Source: Albifimbria verrucaria
Lineage: Eukaryota; Ascomycota; Sordariomycetes; Hypocreales; Stachybotryaceae
DNA length: 64,000 nucleotides
Direction: 5' to 3'
NCBI GenBank assembly: GCA_020081605.1
Contig: JAHREC010000018.1
Coordinates: 1,798,001-1,862,000 of the forward strand
Shown: positions 35,590-46,839 of the stretch, piece after piece
How the letters are laid out: each line of letters opens with the position of its first letter
How positions within the stretch are numbered: the first letter of the stretch is position 1
Translations under genes and position numbers: made by a program
Notes under the pieces: generated by a model
Database searches by the model: none
What the model was told of the DNA's origin: nothing
The model's input: the letters and a program-made list of their open reading frames with translations, nothing else

Positions 35590-37321
35590 ATGGAGGGGCC
35601 ACCGAACAGCCTAAGCCTGAGCAGTCCAAGAGCGCCTTGAAGAAGGCCGAGAAGCAGGCCAAGATGGCTGCTGAGAAGGCTGCAAAGGCTGCTAAGCAGG
35701 CCGCTCTTCCCGTCGTTGGCGGCAAGAAGACCGACGACATCATCGGTATCACCGTTTCCAAGACCGAGAACTTTCCCCAATGGTATCAGGAGGTTGTTCT
35801 CAAGGCCGAGATGGTCGAGTACTACCAGGAGATTTCCGGCTTTTTCGTCCTGCGTCCCCTTTCCATGCACATCTGGAACACCATTCGCAAGTGGTTCCAG
35901 GGACACATCGAGGAACTGGGCGTAGAGGAGGCCAACTTCCCTGTCTTTTTGTCATCCAAGTCTCTGGAGAAGGAGAAGGATCACGTCGAAGGCTTTGCCC
36001 CTGAGTTGGCATGGGTCACCAAGGCGTAAGTTTACTTTCGCACCACGCACGGGTCCATACATGCTAACCGATCCATGTAAAGTGGTGACAAGGACCTCGA
36101 GGTCCCCGTTGCGATCCGTCCTACCTCTGAAGCCGTCATGTACCCTTACTACTCCAAGTGGATTCGCAGCCACCGCGATCTTCCCCTCCGATTGAACCAG
36201 TGGAACTCTGTCGTCAGATGGGAAGCCAAGCAGACCACTCCTTTCCTCCGAACCCGCGAGTTCTTGTGGCAAGAAGGCCACACTGCTCACCTGACCGAGG
36301 AGCTGGCCGGAAAGGAGGTTCTGGAGATCCTTGAGTTGTATGCCGGTGTCTACGAGCAGCTGCTGGCTGTTCCTGTGGTTCGTGGTACCAAGACCGAGAA
36401 CGAGAAGTTTGCTGGTGGTCACTATACCACCACCGTCGAAGGCTACATTCCATCCAACGGCCGTGGTATCCAGGGTGCCACCTCCCACTGCCTGGGCCAG
36501 AACTTCAGCAAGATGTTCGACATTACCGTTGAGGACCCCGCCAACAAGGGCTCGCATATCCACGTCTGGCAGAACTCCTGGGGTCTGTCCACTCGTGTCA
36601 TCGGTGTCATGGTCATGGTCCACGGTGACGACAAGGGTCTTGTGCTCCCTCCTCGTATTGCTAAGCTCCAGGTTGTCCTGGTTCCTGTGGGTATCAACAA
36701 GAACACCACCCCTGAGGATAGACAGAAGCACTCCGAACAGGTTGAGAGCATTGCCGCTGCGCTCAAGAAGGCTGGTGTCCGCTGCCACGCGGATTGGCGT
36801 GAGGGTTACACTCCTGCATGGAAGTTCAACGATTGGGAGCTCAAGGGTGTTCCTCTGCGAATCGAGTTCGGTCCTAAGGACGCTGCCAAGGAGGTTGTCA
36901 GCTACGCTCGCCGAGACACTGGTGAGAAGGGCACTTGCCCCATCGCCGACGTTGGTACCACCATTCCTGAACTGCTTGAGACTATCCAGAAAGATATGTA
37001 CACCAAGGCAGAGACCTCTTTCAGGAGCACCGCCTCAAGATCACCAGCTGGGATGATGTTATGCCTGCTCTTGATAACAAGAACGTTGTTCTTATTCCTT
37101 TCTGTCTGGATGGCAAGTGTGAGGACCGTATCAAGGAGCTCACTACCCGCGAGGAGCAAACAGATGTTCCCGAAGGTCAAAGGGCCCCTGCTATGGGAAT
37201 GAAGAGTCTTTGCATTCCTTTCGAGCAGCCTGAGGGTCTTGTTGCAGGCGAGACTAACTGCTTGAACCCAGAGTGCCAGAGCAAGGCACAGAAGTGGGTC
37301 ATGTTTGGACGAAGCTACTAA
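35590..37321 (+). CDS. Prolyl-tRNA synthetase, cytosolic, eukaryotic/archaeal type (two frame breaks)
   Basis: Two exons: 35590-36025 and 36083-37321, about 558 residues. A Lys/Ala-rich N-terminus (KAEKQAKMAAEKAAKAAKQ) precedes the class II catalytic core: NFPQWYQEVV, the motif 1 region, IRPTSEAVMYPYYSKWIRSH, motif 2 around RWEAKQTTPFLRTREF, and WQEGHTAH. The anticodon-binding domain includes LPPRIAKLQVVLVPVGIN. The C-terminus matches the archaeal-type zinc-binding-like end CLNPECQSKAQKWVMFGRSY, with the invariant last Tyr. It charges tRNA-Pro in the cytosol. Breaks: at the start, GGGG at 35595-35598 should be GGGGG so that MEG reads into ATEQPKPEQ; and near 37021 one base is missing (AETSF then EHRLKITSWDDVMPALD). 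Both lie in well-conserved sequence, so are probably errors. Strong C-ending codon bias. Confidence 0.95.
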
Positions 37322-37572
37322 ACGCTCAACTCTTTGTATCGAGTTCGTAGAGTGGTGGATATGGCGCTGGGGTGGGAGAAGGAGTTGACATCAGAGGATG
37401 ACATGATACTCAATTTTGATTCATGAAAATGTATGGAATGGAAAGATTCCGAGAAATGAATATGAGAAACGAAGATGATAGATAACTGGGATGAAATTAT
37501 GACAGGTACAAGCATGCTTGCTGATATCTACAGTTATGGGTGTTTCTTAACACCACTCGAACTTCTCATTTA

Positions 37573-38690
37573 TCACCCACTCTGTTTCAGAAGTGCGTCT
37601 GCCACCGAACTGCTGTAAACTGGTAATGCTATCGCTCTCCTTACCACAAATTTAGCTCCTAGCTCTGGCACCTCCTCCACGAGTTTCCTCACACGTGCTT
37701 CAGGATTCCATATCTGGATATTGGGACAAGCCCACTCTGTGGCCTGACCCTGTGCTGTAGTTAGTATCGCCGTGAGGGCCTCCTTCAATTGTTCGTCTGA
37801 GATAGTTTCGTCCTCAACAACCAACCGGAGGAAGTATAGAATGTTCTTCTCAGGCTTGTCAGGGCCACCGGAGAAGCCCCGGGTCCAGGCCGCCCAGACA
37901 CGACTGGTGTCGTTCACCGTGTAGATTGCGCCGTGAACGTTGGGCTTACGCTTGAAGAGGCATTCGCCTATAAACTCCTCCCGGTAGAAATGCCGCTGGT
38001 ATGAGTCAATATCAGGCACAATGGCCGCTCTGATTTTGTCTGATACTTCTCCAGAAGCAAAGAGCTTGGAGCGGACTATTTGGTTATCTCGCTCGACAAG
38101 CTCAGGGAGGTTGTTCATATCGATGAGTTGCAATGAGGCTGGTGTGCTAGCTGGGGCTGGCTTTGAGGGAAGGTAAAGATGAGTGCTCTCGAATGGCGCC
38201 CAGCCGGCTTTGTTGTAGAACTCTTTTCCGATATCAGAGAAGAGAACGGAGAACATTGCTGAACCTTCCTGCTCCTCCTCCATTTTGCGGAGTTTCTCGG
38301 CCAGTAACTGCATCATCTTGGCGGCATAACCTCTCCCACGCCTGTCCTGGTATGTGAAGACGCTGGCAACACCGTGCGCCCAGCCTTCACGGACATGGCC
38401 CTCCTTAGTTCGTAAAAGAGCCCTGAACCTCAAAGTTTCGCATGATGAGAGGATGGGACGTTCTCCAGCTGGAAGGCGAGAGTCTGTAAGGATCCACGGA
38501 GCAATTCGCCCGCCTTCAGCAAGAGGTTTCGATGACAGATAGTCCTCGCGGGCCAAATAGCTTTGGAGATCCAGAGCCCCTCCCCAGCTGGAGTGGGTTG
38601 CCTTGCATGCCTCTGTGGACTCTTCGGGTGTTGCAGCAGCGAGGATGAGGTGAGGGAAGCGGAGTCTGGGAGAGATGGTTGCGAAGCCAT
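37573..38690 (-). CDS. LYC1-like GNAT-family acetyltransferase (one frame break)
   Basis: Single exon, about 372 residues after joining. The N-terminal half holds the GNAT fold: VASVFTYQDRRGRGYAAKMM contains the acetyl-CoA-binding Q/RxxGxG/A loop (RRGRGYA), followed by a helix and the FSDIGKEFYNKAGWAPF block. The C-terminal half (FLRLVVEDETISDEQLKEAL; ATEWACPNIQIWNPEARVRK) matches the second GNAT-like domain of fungal LYC1-type proteins, named after the Yarrowia lysine acetyltransferase. Whether this protein acetylates free lysine is unknown. The start at 38690 (MASQPSLPD) continues in another frame as RFPHLILAAATPEE, so one base is missing near 38661 (CC should be CCC on the coding strand). 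The gene faces convergently toward prolyl-tRNA synthetase, 251 bases away. Confidence 0.82.
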
Positions 38691-40442
38691 GGCTGCGGTT
38701 ATGTTTGGATATGACACAAAGAGTTGACTACGTCTTTTGAATGAACAGCAGTAGCAAGTATGGATGTGTTTAACAGATCATCCGAGTTGCCTTCGAGTTA
38801 TTCATCTTGTCCGTTGTAGATGCTAACGTTAATGCGTCAAGCAGTTATAGTTGGCAGAGGTGGGGCTCATGTCAACATCGCCCTATTCTGACGCCCTTTC
38901 TTGCTTGGCTGACTCCAGTGTCAATGAGACATAGTTATATCATTTATTACAAGCTGAATCTACCATGATTAATGTCACAAAACAATCTCTTGTACAGAAG
39001 CGCTGAGGACGTGGCATCATGACTCAGGACTTGGGCCCCGGACCTGACCACGGTCTGCGTCACTCCTCTGGTAGGGCTAGACAACCTCGAATCAACGAAC
39101 AGAGGTGTCAGACCCACGCACACATGAGTCAACCAACTACCGCGAAGCATATCTCCCCGGTTTCCAGAAGAGTTACCGCAGTAAGATCCCAATGTGGTGT
39201 TGCAAGGACAAGGTTAAGCATGCGTGGGCGGACTGACATGACGCCCGCTCCGTATTCACTTGGTTCCCGCCTCCCTCCCCTGCAGGTGAAATGCGCCCAC
39301 CTACAGTGAACCCTCACGTTGAATAGATGCACAAATCGTTCCTTATTTCCAGATCTGGGCATAAGCAGCGAGCCGTGAGACAAACCCCTCCCCACTACCC
39401 ACCGGCACTGCCCGGCTCAACCATTATGCTTGCTGGTATTGTCACGGGAAAAAGCCTATCCCATGGAGCAATCAAAAGGCGACATATAAACCACACAGGA
39501 CCCTCGGTGCATAGGCCTCCTACGCACAGACAATTAGAGCTTGTCAGCCGTTGTGGGAGGTGAGACAGTCGGAAGAGTGTGTCCATGGTCACGCAGACGG
39601 CACCCGGGAATATTTACGCCGTGGAATTGCAGGAACTTCTTCTGCCAGGTGAAAAGATGAACTCGTCAGCTTCAAGTGGATGCCCGGGCCCTGGCCAATT
39701 GCAAAGTCCTCGGGAGCACTCGGTGTTGGGACATGAACCGAGCTCCATAAGCTGCTTGCGGCTCTCCCATTCCTATTCGCTAATTGTCCATCTAATGCAC
39801 GCTGACTGCATCCTCATAGGGCTGAGTCTAGATAACTCGGCTAGAGGGTCAGGCAGTGAGAAAATTGTAGCGGGTGCCGGATCTTCAGGAATGATGCCAC
39901 ACTGTTTTGTAGAGTTACCAGCAGAGGGACCAAGTGATGCCGTGTTGGTAAGTTGGCCTATTGATATATAAGAAAGCCAGCTGAAAATAGCATGTCCAAA
40001 AGTTCCAATGGGGAAAACCTGCCGTGCGAGGTATAGCTGGAAACTTTGGGCCGAGTTGACGTCTGTGTAACATGGTTTCGAGACACCCATGCACACCTTG
40101 GTCAGAAGCCCATAGAGGGGACAGATCTAGAGATACGTCTTCTTGCTATGTGTGATCGACAATTGCCACTGTGCTCGAAAGATGTTGTCAAATACAATTG
40201 GGGAAATGCCCGAAGAGTTAAATATCGGCTGATGGACATAGCCCCCGTTAGGAGGCTACACTACCTAGAACAAACTAACTGAAAGCTGTATCCCTCATTA
40301 GCCAACGATGATACCAAGGCCGGTTTCGCAAGAGGATTGGTCACTCTATGAAGACATTTCTGAATCAAACCTGGACAGCCGTGGGTGTGTCGATACACAA
40401 TCTTGCTTCCACTAAACGTGAGGCGGCAAGACTGACAAGACT
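38691..40442. other. Gene-free stretch
   Basis: 1.75 kb. Short frames on both strands (up to 130 codons at 39579-39971) have no supporting motif or intron structure. No RNA gene or repeat recognised. Confidence 0.5.
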
Positions 40443-41465
40443 ATGGCAATAGTTCTTCGGCCGAGGGTACGGCTCTCTCGCACCAGAAGCAGTCGAAGAA
40501 AAAGCGAGCAAAGTACCCCAAAGTCCGCACCGGATGTATCAACTGTAAGCGCCACGCCATCGTATCCACTGACACTCTCCGCAGTTGCTTACAGGTATAG
40601 GCAAGTATGTCGATTCGCGATTTAGGCCGTAGCAAGGTCAGGATTTCTAACGTCTTCTAGGAAGCGTCATGTAAAATGCGACGAGACAAAGCCGAGTTGC
40701 AAGCGCTGTATAAAATGGAAGGGATCGTGTAGTGGGTACCTGACCGAGACGGGCGAACCGGCATCTCCCTCACCAAACATGGAGACATCCACCCCTGATG
40801 ACGAAGACTGGATATCAGCTAGCCAAGGGGATGGAATTACCCTTGAGTCAGTCGACTACAGCGGGCGGCATCTGCTACCCAAAACTATAGAGTCCCACGA
40901 TACAAACTCCGTCGAACCATCAACACCGGACTCGAGCGGCACAACTCGGACGATGCATATACACGATACAAGTGCGCTAGGCTCCGATTTTTGGAAAGAA
41001 CTAGCACCGGAAATGTTCCAGAACTACCCAGCCGTACGTTCTGCAAGCTTAGCCGTCCACATGCTCATCCATGCGAAGCCGTTGCCCCCTACGGGACCGG
41101 GGCAAGGAGACAGGGAAGAGAACCAGTTCGAGAGAGCCTTTGCCTGCTATGGCCAGGCGCTTCGAGATTGCATGCAAGCAAGCATGAGCCCAGAGGGTCT
41201 GAGACCTGCTATACTGTGCTCTCTGTTCTTCATTATTTTCGACATAATCCACGACGACATGGCAGCAGCAAAGGCTCACTTCGACAGTGGCCGAAAGTTG
41301 CTTGATGAATACCTCAGGATGAAGCCTCAAGACTTTGATGGACCTGAGAAGGATCTAAGGGAAGAGTTAAAACACGCAATGCAGTTTCTGGTCGATCAGA
41401 CTGGCAGTAACATGATATCTGACTGGGGGCAAGTCATTCACGAGCGAGCGTCACTTCTAGCATGA
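40443..41465 (+). CDS. Zn2Cys6 transcription factor, unusually short, with a possible 4-base microexon
   Basis: A DNA-binding zinc cluster is assembled across splice junctions: TGCINC then KKRHVKCDETKPSCKRC then KGSC, fitting Cx2Cx6Cx5Cx2CxnC. The first two Cys lie in exon 1 (40443-40544) and the rest in the main exon (40661-41465). To join them in phase with six residues between Cys 2 and Cys 3, a microexon of four bases (GCAA, 40601-40604) flanked by two 56-base introns (donors GTAAGC and GTATGT; TATAG and TTCTAG acceptors) fits exactly. The start needs one extra base near 40447: MA then NSSSAEGTALSHQKQSKKK, a basic stretch before the cluster. The linker is Ser/Thr/Asp-rich. The C-terminal region has the helical domain of fungal regulators (ASLAVHMLIHA, RPAILCSLFFIIFDIIHDD, HFDSGRKLLDEYL) but stops at about residue 303, shorter than usual. 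Target genes are unknown. Confidence 0.75.
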
Positions 41466-42016
41466 GATGCTGGATCACATGACGTGAAGAAAGAACTTTG
41501 AACGATTCATGACGTATAGAGAGCGTAGCCTGAATAATTAGCATGCATACTTGTGGCTGTTGGACCAATTTTCTGCCTGCTGCGTTCTCGTCACCGAGGT
41601 GTAGAAGCGAGGCTTGAGGGACTGCATGATGGACAGAGTAGGGAATAGTCAAGAACTGATGCTACTTGACGATGAACGGTAGTCATAACACCTTGAGGAG
41701 CACGTGTGGATTTAAAAATAAGAACCGAGGAGACAGGACAATAAAACTGTTCAAGAGATGCCCTGGGGGTGATGTAGAGCTAACTTAGGATCGACGTTCA
41801 GGATCCAGGACCAGGAAGACAAGGCTCATGTACCAGCACCGGAACCTTTTTGGTGGGGTACCAACGGTACTGCGAACGAGGAGGGGCACAAAACGCCAGT
41901 ACAGTACCTTAGCTCTCAATTGACTTCCATCTTAATGACAAGATGCAATAGCTCTACCTTTGCATTTCCTTGATCCTCGCCTCGCCTCGCTTCCTCTCCC
42001 TCCCAGGGCACCCGAC
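41466..42016. other. Intergenic
   Basis: Downstream of the Zn2Cys6 gene and upstream of PSF2; CT-rich over the last about 60 bases. No gene seen. Confidence 0.5.
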
Positions 42017-42844
42017 ATGGCCCTGCCGTTGCCCTCGGGCCTCGTGCCCTCAGAGGTTGCTTTCCTCTGCGAAATGGAGCTCGTTACCGTGGTTCCACGG
42101 CAAAGGCTCGAAAGCATCCAACTTCTCTCGGTCAGCGCGTCTCCCCGTCGCGTCTCCTCTGGACGCTCCAAGAACGCCGTCTAACTTGAAGATACAGGGC
42201 GCCACACCGTCGCTTCGACCTCCGCACCGGAGTGATATACCCCTCTGGCTTGCACTTTTGCTGAAGAAACAGCGACGCGCCAACATTGTCCCGCCGCCAT
42301 GGTTACATCCCGATTCTCTACGCGACATCATCCACCACGAGACCAAGATTGATCCGAAAGGATGGGCCCCTCCTCCGCCGCCTCCGACACGGGCCGATGC
42401 TAGAGGAAATGCGCGAAGACTCAATTCTCACCCAGACGACGACGTGACGTTGTCGCCGCCTTTCCTCCCTCATGTACCGCAGCCGCCCCGGCAGGCGCAC
42501 TGCCTTACCATTGGTTCGAGTTTGCCGAGATGCTGCTCGCACATGCGAGCGATGATATTCTTTCTTCGGCGGAAGTGCGTTCCCTCCTGCGTGATTTGCA
42601 AGAGGTCAGGGCTGCCAAGATGAGGTCTAGTACGTCGCAACTGGAGGCCGGTGTGGACGGTGTCATGAGCTTGCGTGGTGTTGGAGCCATGGAACTAGCA
42701 GAGAGCAGAGGATTTGTCACCGCCGTCGTCGAAGGTGTTAGGAAAATAGGTGCAAGTGCCGAGGTCACGAGGCGCGAGGAGGGCGAGGAACGTGCAGGAC
42801 AAGACGGCGATGACGAAGGCAGTGACGAAGAGATGGGATACTGA
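42017..42844 (+). CDS. PSF2: GINS complex subunit Psf2, DNA replication (one frame break)
   Basis: Two exons: 42017-42130 and 42198-42844, about 253 residues. The start [20 protein letters not shown] is the conserved N-terminus of Psf2, followed after the intron by [20 protein letters not shown], the family's most conserved block. The C-terminal half carries [18 protein letters not shown] and the helix [20 protein letters not shown]. Psf2 is one of four GINS subunits that join Cdc45 and Mcm2-7 as the replicative helicase. The tail is acidic. The frame breaks near 42467-42469: CCC should be CCCC so that PPFLP continues as [14 protein letters not shown]. The intron has a GTCAGC donor. An antisense frame over the middle is a shadow. 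Confidence 0.93.
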
Positions 42845-43074
42845 GTTCACCGTCGAGGCGTGGCTCACAGAACTTATATATCCAGTTACCCAGACTGGCA
42901 AAACTGACAGGTAAGCTTCAACATCAATATGCGATTGACATATACCAAGCTAATCTTATTAGGTGTTTCTCTACGCCTGCTCTAACCTCAAATCCTGAAG
43001 CAGCCTGCTTGAAACAAGCACAAAGGCCTACATATAACAAGGCGACTTACAACGCCCAAGAACTGATACACATA

Positions 43075-43882
43075 CTAGGATCTTGCCTGCCTACTCATGC
43101 CTATGATCTCCATCCCGACAATGTGGGCAGGGTGGCCCCGGCTTCTTGGGCTGGAATATATGGGCGTATCCCGCCACCCTCGTTGAGATCCAGGATGGTT
43201 TATCATAGATGCGATTGATAAATTACTTGACCCAGTTGGGCTACCGGGAGAGGTCTCGGGTATGGGGCTATTGATCGACGAGGGGCTGAGATCTCCTTGA
43301 GGCGGTGTTGTGATGGATCCCGGATACGCCAAAGGCGGCTCACCTGTGTCGCTAGGTTGCTTTGCGGCCGGTGACAGAGGTTGATCAGTTTGGCCAGCGG
43401 TTAGGTCACTATTGCCAACAGGCGTATTACAACTCGGCACTTGTTGAGTCGAATTCGCGATCGAGTCCTGGGGCTGCTGGCCTGTCGTTAAGCAGATTGG
43501 GGCATGGGAACTTCCTGATGTGGAAGTATCAAGTGGTCTTGGAAATGGGTTATGTTGACTGTTGCTGAGATCCGGGTTGCTTGATTGGGAATTTCTTGTG
43601 CTTGATCCAGATGAGCCAGTGTCCCTATCTGCTACGGTGACCGACTTTTCGGAATGGCTGGTGTCTGAATCCTCACCTAACGCCAACCGGGTGCGATCGG
43701 TATGCAGAATGATCCTGACCCTCCGCCGCAATGTAGGGTTTGTCTCAGCTGCAGCCCTACGCCTACCATTCGCTGTGTGCAGGATTATCCTGGTTCTAGG
43801 CCGTTGTGGATTTCTAGGGGGCGGTTTCGGTGTTGGCTGGCGCTGCGTCTATGGGATGCCCTTTATCATCGAGACCTCGCAT
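43075..43882 (-). CDS. Uncharacterised Ser/Pro-rich protein with a duplicated basic motif (one frame break)
   Basis: About 268 residues if joined. The N-terminus (MRGLDDKGHPIDAAPANTE) leads into two basic segments containing the same motif, RTRIILHTANG and RVRIILHTDRT, about 24 residues apart and similar at DNA level too. The rest is Ser/Pro/Thr/Gln-rich low complexity ending in SRQARS. No membrane helix, signal peptide or known domain. Near 43817-43821 a run of five G (C on the coding strand) interrupts the frame; one C fewer, or two more, would join the N-terminal and main frames. The length of open frame and the duplicated motif are the main support. Codon bias is weak. It may be a real lineage-specific gene, or a chance frame. 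Confidence 0.35.
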
Positions 43883-44461
43883 TAGTGGCGAAGCACCTGG
43901 AAGCTTAGCTCGAGCTCGTGTCTGTCTCATCGGAATGAAAGAGTTGTTCTCGGATGGTCACAAACCAGAAGCATATATTTAATTGTTTTGGTAGTAGAGT
44001 ATTCTGGCCTCGAAGAACAGGTGCCTCAAGAGGTTGGAATAACGATGATGTAGTGTTCGAGGTTATCTTGATTCAAGAATCGCTGCACGATATTTGTCCT
44101 GAAGCCAGAATTTAATAACGTGGGCAATTGAGTACCGGTATTTAAGCCTGAATCTTCCACACGTCTCGCTTCTTCTTTCTTGAGGGAAACAAACAAGGCT
44201 TTGTCCCTTGTTGGGATTCTTATACGGCATCATTGCATCTTCCATCTTTTGAGGATTAATATATGACAAAGGATACAATACAGCTTTGTCGTCAGAGAAA
44301 AAGAAACAAGGTCAAAGACCTATGATTGTAGATATGACCATGAGTCTTGAAAGTGGTAGACTTGAAGATGGTGTCGGTGAAGACGGCGATCTATAACGCT
44401 GAGACATCTCCTTTTCAATGCTTCATTGCCCCTAAACACTTCATTCACAGCACATCAGCTT
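43883..44461. other. Intergenic
   Basis: Upstream of the Ser/Pro-rich gene and the tRNA. AT-rich, no coding signal. Confidence 0.5.
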
Positions 44462-44535
44462 GGTTCCGTGGTCTAGCTGGTCATGGCATCTCGTTAACAC
44501 CGAGAAGGTCCCCGGTTCGAGCCCGGGCGGAATCA
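44462..44535 (+). tRNA. tRNA-Val (anticodon AAC), no intron
   Basis: The 74-base sequence folds into a standard cloverleaf. The acceptor stem GGTTCCG pairs with CGGAATC. The anticodon arm is TCTCG-TTAACAC-CGAGA with anticodon AAC in a seven-base loop, so it reads GTT/GTC valine codons after A34 is modified to inosine. The T arm is CCCGG-TTCGAGC-CCGGG, and the discriminator is A. A and B box sequences (TGGTCTAGCTGG, GGTTCGAGCCC) match polymerase III promoters. Confidence 0.95.
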
Positions 44536-44536
44536 A

Positions 44537-44541
44537 TTTTT
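44537..44541 (+). terminator. Pol III terminator (T5)
   Basis: TTTTT begins two bases after the tRNA body, as expected for RNA polymerase III termination. Confidence 0.8.
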
Positions 44542-45171
44542 GCTCATTCGTGCAATTCAATCTTGTTGGATCATATATATCCTTTTTCGTCTTGTATGGG
44601 CGGCTTGAGGAGGGTCACACGTTACTACATATGGTATGCAGATGCCTATCTGCGGCGTTGGGCGGTTCATAGGGACATAAGGAAATGGGCTAGCTAAACG
44701 CCCAGGTAGACATGCGAACATTTAGTAAGGGTAAGTCCTTCCGGGAAACACAACCTAGTCTTCGCCATAAGGCCGAAGGAGAAATCAGCTCAAGTTGAGC
44801 TTGATATGGTTGCTGCCAGCGCCATTTGGGAGAGATGGAGCTGAACAGTTCAGGTGGTGGCCCAGCTGCAACATGCCAGGTACCCCAGACCACGTGCCAG
44901 GGGTCCCAGCTCAGGCAGAGCACGAGACCAATAGCCACTAACCGAAGAGTTGTCCCCAGCAACCTGATGACTAGTCTGACGTAACCTCGATGCGATAAGG
45001 CACAAGGTACCCGCCGATACGTGCCGCAAGGGTCCCAGATAGGCAGGCACCTCAAGGCGTCACGCTCACCAGCTGCCATAGCTCCGTCCTCTTCTTCCTC
45101 CATCATCACCAACCCGCCGTCACACATTTCTCCTCTTCATCTTCGCTTGTTTGTTCATTTGAATCACAGCC
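44542..45171. other. Intergenic
   Basis: Between the tRNA and the aminopeptidase; promoter and leader of the latter. Overlapping frames on both strands are unsupported. Confidence 0.5.
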
Positions 45172-46463
45172 ATGAAGTTCTCAAAGGCTTCCATCATCGC
45201 CGCGTGCGTGCCGGCTATCGGCGCCCGGTTCATCGAGACTGCCGAGGTTGATAACGTTCTTCTCCAGCCAGACGAGAAGTACCTGGTTGAGACGGCTCCA
45301 GGCGAGACCAAATGGGTCACTGAGGAAGACAAGTGGGAGATGCGCCGTGTGAGTAGTGGCCCGTCCAATTATCATATCGCAACCTGCTAATCCATCATGC
45401 ACAGAACGGCCAGAACTTCATGGACATCACCGACACTCAGGCTCTGGGCACCATGCGCGCGGGCGCCATGGGCACCGTTGAGTTCCCAAGAAGTGCGTCA
45501 AGCAAGACGATGTCAAGAAGCTGTTCGACAACCTGTCCAAGACCAACATGCAGACCAACCTCGAGAAGCTCACCAGCTTCCACACTCGGTACTACAAGTC
45601 CGATTACGGTCTGCAGTCGTCCGACTGGGTCCAGAGCAAGGTTGCCTCCATCGTCGAGCGATGCTGGCGCCGAGAATGTTGTTACCGTTGAGAGCTTCCC
45701 TCACAAGTGGCAGCAGCACTCTGTTATTGCCAAGATTCCTGGAAAGTCAAAGAACACCATTGTCATTGGCGCCCATCAAGACTCCATCAACCTTTTCCTT
45801 CCCTCCATCTTCGCCGCTCCCGGAGCGGATGATGATGGCAGTGGTACTGTCACCATCATGGAGGCGTTCCGTGCCCTTCTGGAGTCTGGCGAGGTGGCCG
45901 GAGGCAACGCCACAAACACCGTCGAATTCCACTGGTACAGTGCTGAGGAAGGTGGCTTGCTAGGCAGCCAGGCTATCTTCCAGTCATATGAGGAGCAGGG
46001 CAGACAAGTCAAGGCCATGCTGCAGCAGGATATGACTGGTTTTGTGGAGAAGACCATCGATGCTAAGCAGCCAGAGAGTGTTGGTGTCATTATGGATTAT
46101 GTTGATCCTGGCCTGACCGGTTTCATCAAGACTGTCATCGAGGAGGTAAGATTTTCCTACGCTAGGAACCTTGTCCATAGCTAACTTCTTGTTCAGTACT
46201 GCAGCATTCCTTGGGTCGAGACCAAGTGCGGCTACGCTTGCTCCGACCATGCTTCGGCCTCCAAGGCTGGCTACCCTTCTGCCTTCGTTATCGAGTCTTC
46301 TTTCGAGAACTCGGACCCTCATATTCACACCACCGACGATTCTATCAAGTACCTCTCCTTCGATCATATGCTTGAGCACGCTCGTATGACTCTGGGATTG
46401 GTCTATGAACTTGCATTCCACGACTTTTCCAAGGGCGAGGACAAGGAGTGGACTGAGCTTTAG
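45172..46463 (+). CDS. Secreted M28-family leucine-type aminopeptidase (two frame breaks)
   Basis: Three exons: 45172-45348, 45405-46145 and 46197-46463, about 395 residues. A signal peptide ([18 protein letters not shown]) and a pro-region precede the M28 catalytic domain. Zinc ligands and catalytic residues are visible: GAHQDSIN (His and Asp), GADDDGSGT (bridging Asp), AEEGGLLGS (catalytic Glu and ligand Glu), QQDMTGF (Asp), and [12 protein letters not shown] (His). Fungal relatives (LAP1/Lap2-type) release N-terminal amino acids from peptides outside the cell. Two breaks in the pro-region: CCC at 45485-45487 should be CCCC (EFP then [13 protein letters not shown]), and near 45657 two bases appear lost (SIVE then [11 protein letters not shown]). 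Together they restore the original frame, so the catalytic domain is intact as written. Promoter region 630 bases. Confidence 0.93.
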
Positions 46464-46839
46464 AGCAGCGCGGACTAGGATCTTGCGGACGGGATATGGC
46501 CCGAGCGAGAGCTGGGGTTGGAGTTAATTGCTTGATTTAAATGGTTTATGCGCACATGGGACCAACGTTGCTGATATGCGGGAAATGTAGCCGATACACG
46601 GAGAGGCATCTTACACTAAAGACAAGAAATGTACAACAGTTTATCATCAGAATGCAACAGACATTTCACAACAAGAGTATCTGCAAAGTAAGATAGAATG
46701 GGTATCATTTTCTATAACAGATATGGTTGGCCTTTCAAGCTACTGTACCACAATGAACCTTCCCAACCGTACCGTAGTCTATCCCAGACACCCCCATGCA
46801 AGACATTCATCATTCAACATTCAAATTCCCAACTCCAGC
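46464..46839. other. Intergenic between convergent genes
   Basis: 376 bases, 3' regions of the aminopeptidase (+) and NAF1 (-). No gene seen. Confidence 0.5.

Noticed and set aside
35952..36788. 278-codon antisense frame in prolyl-tRNA synthetase
   Set aside because: Shadow of a conserved gene; its apparent length comes from biased codons on the sense strand.
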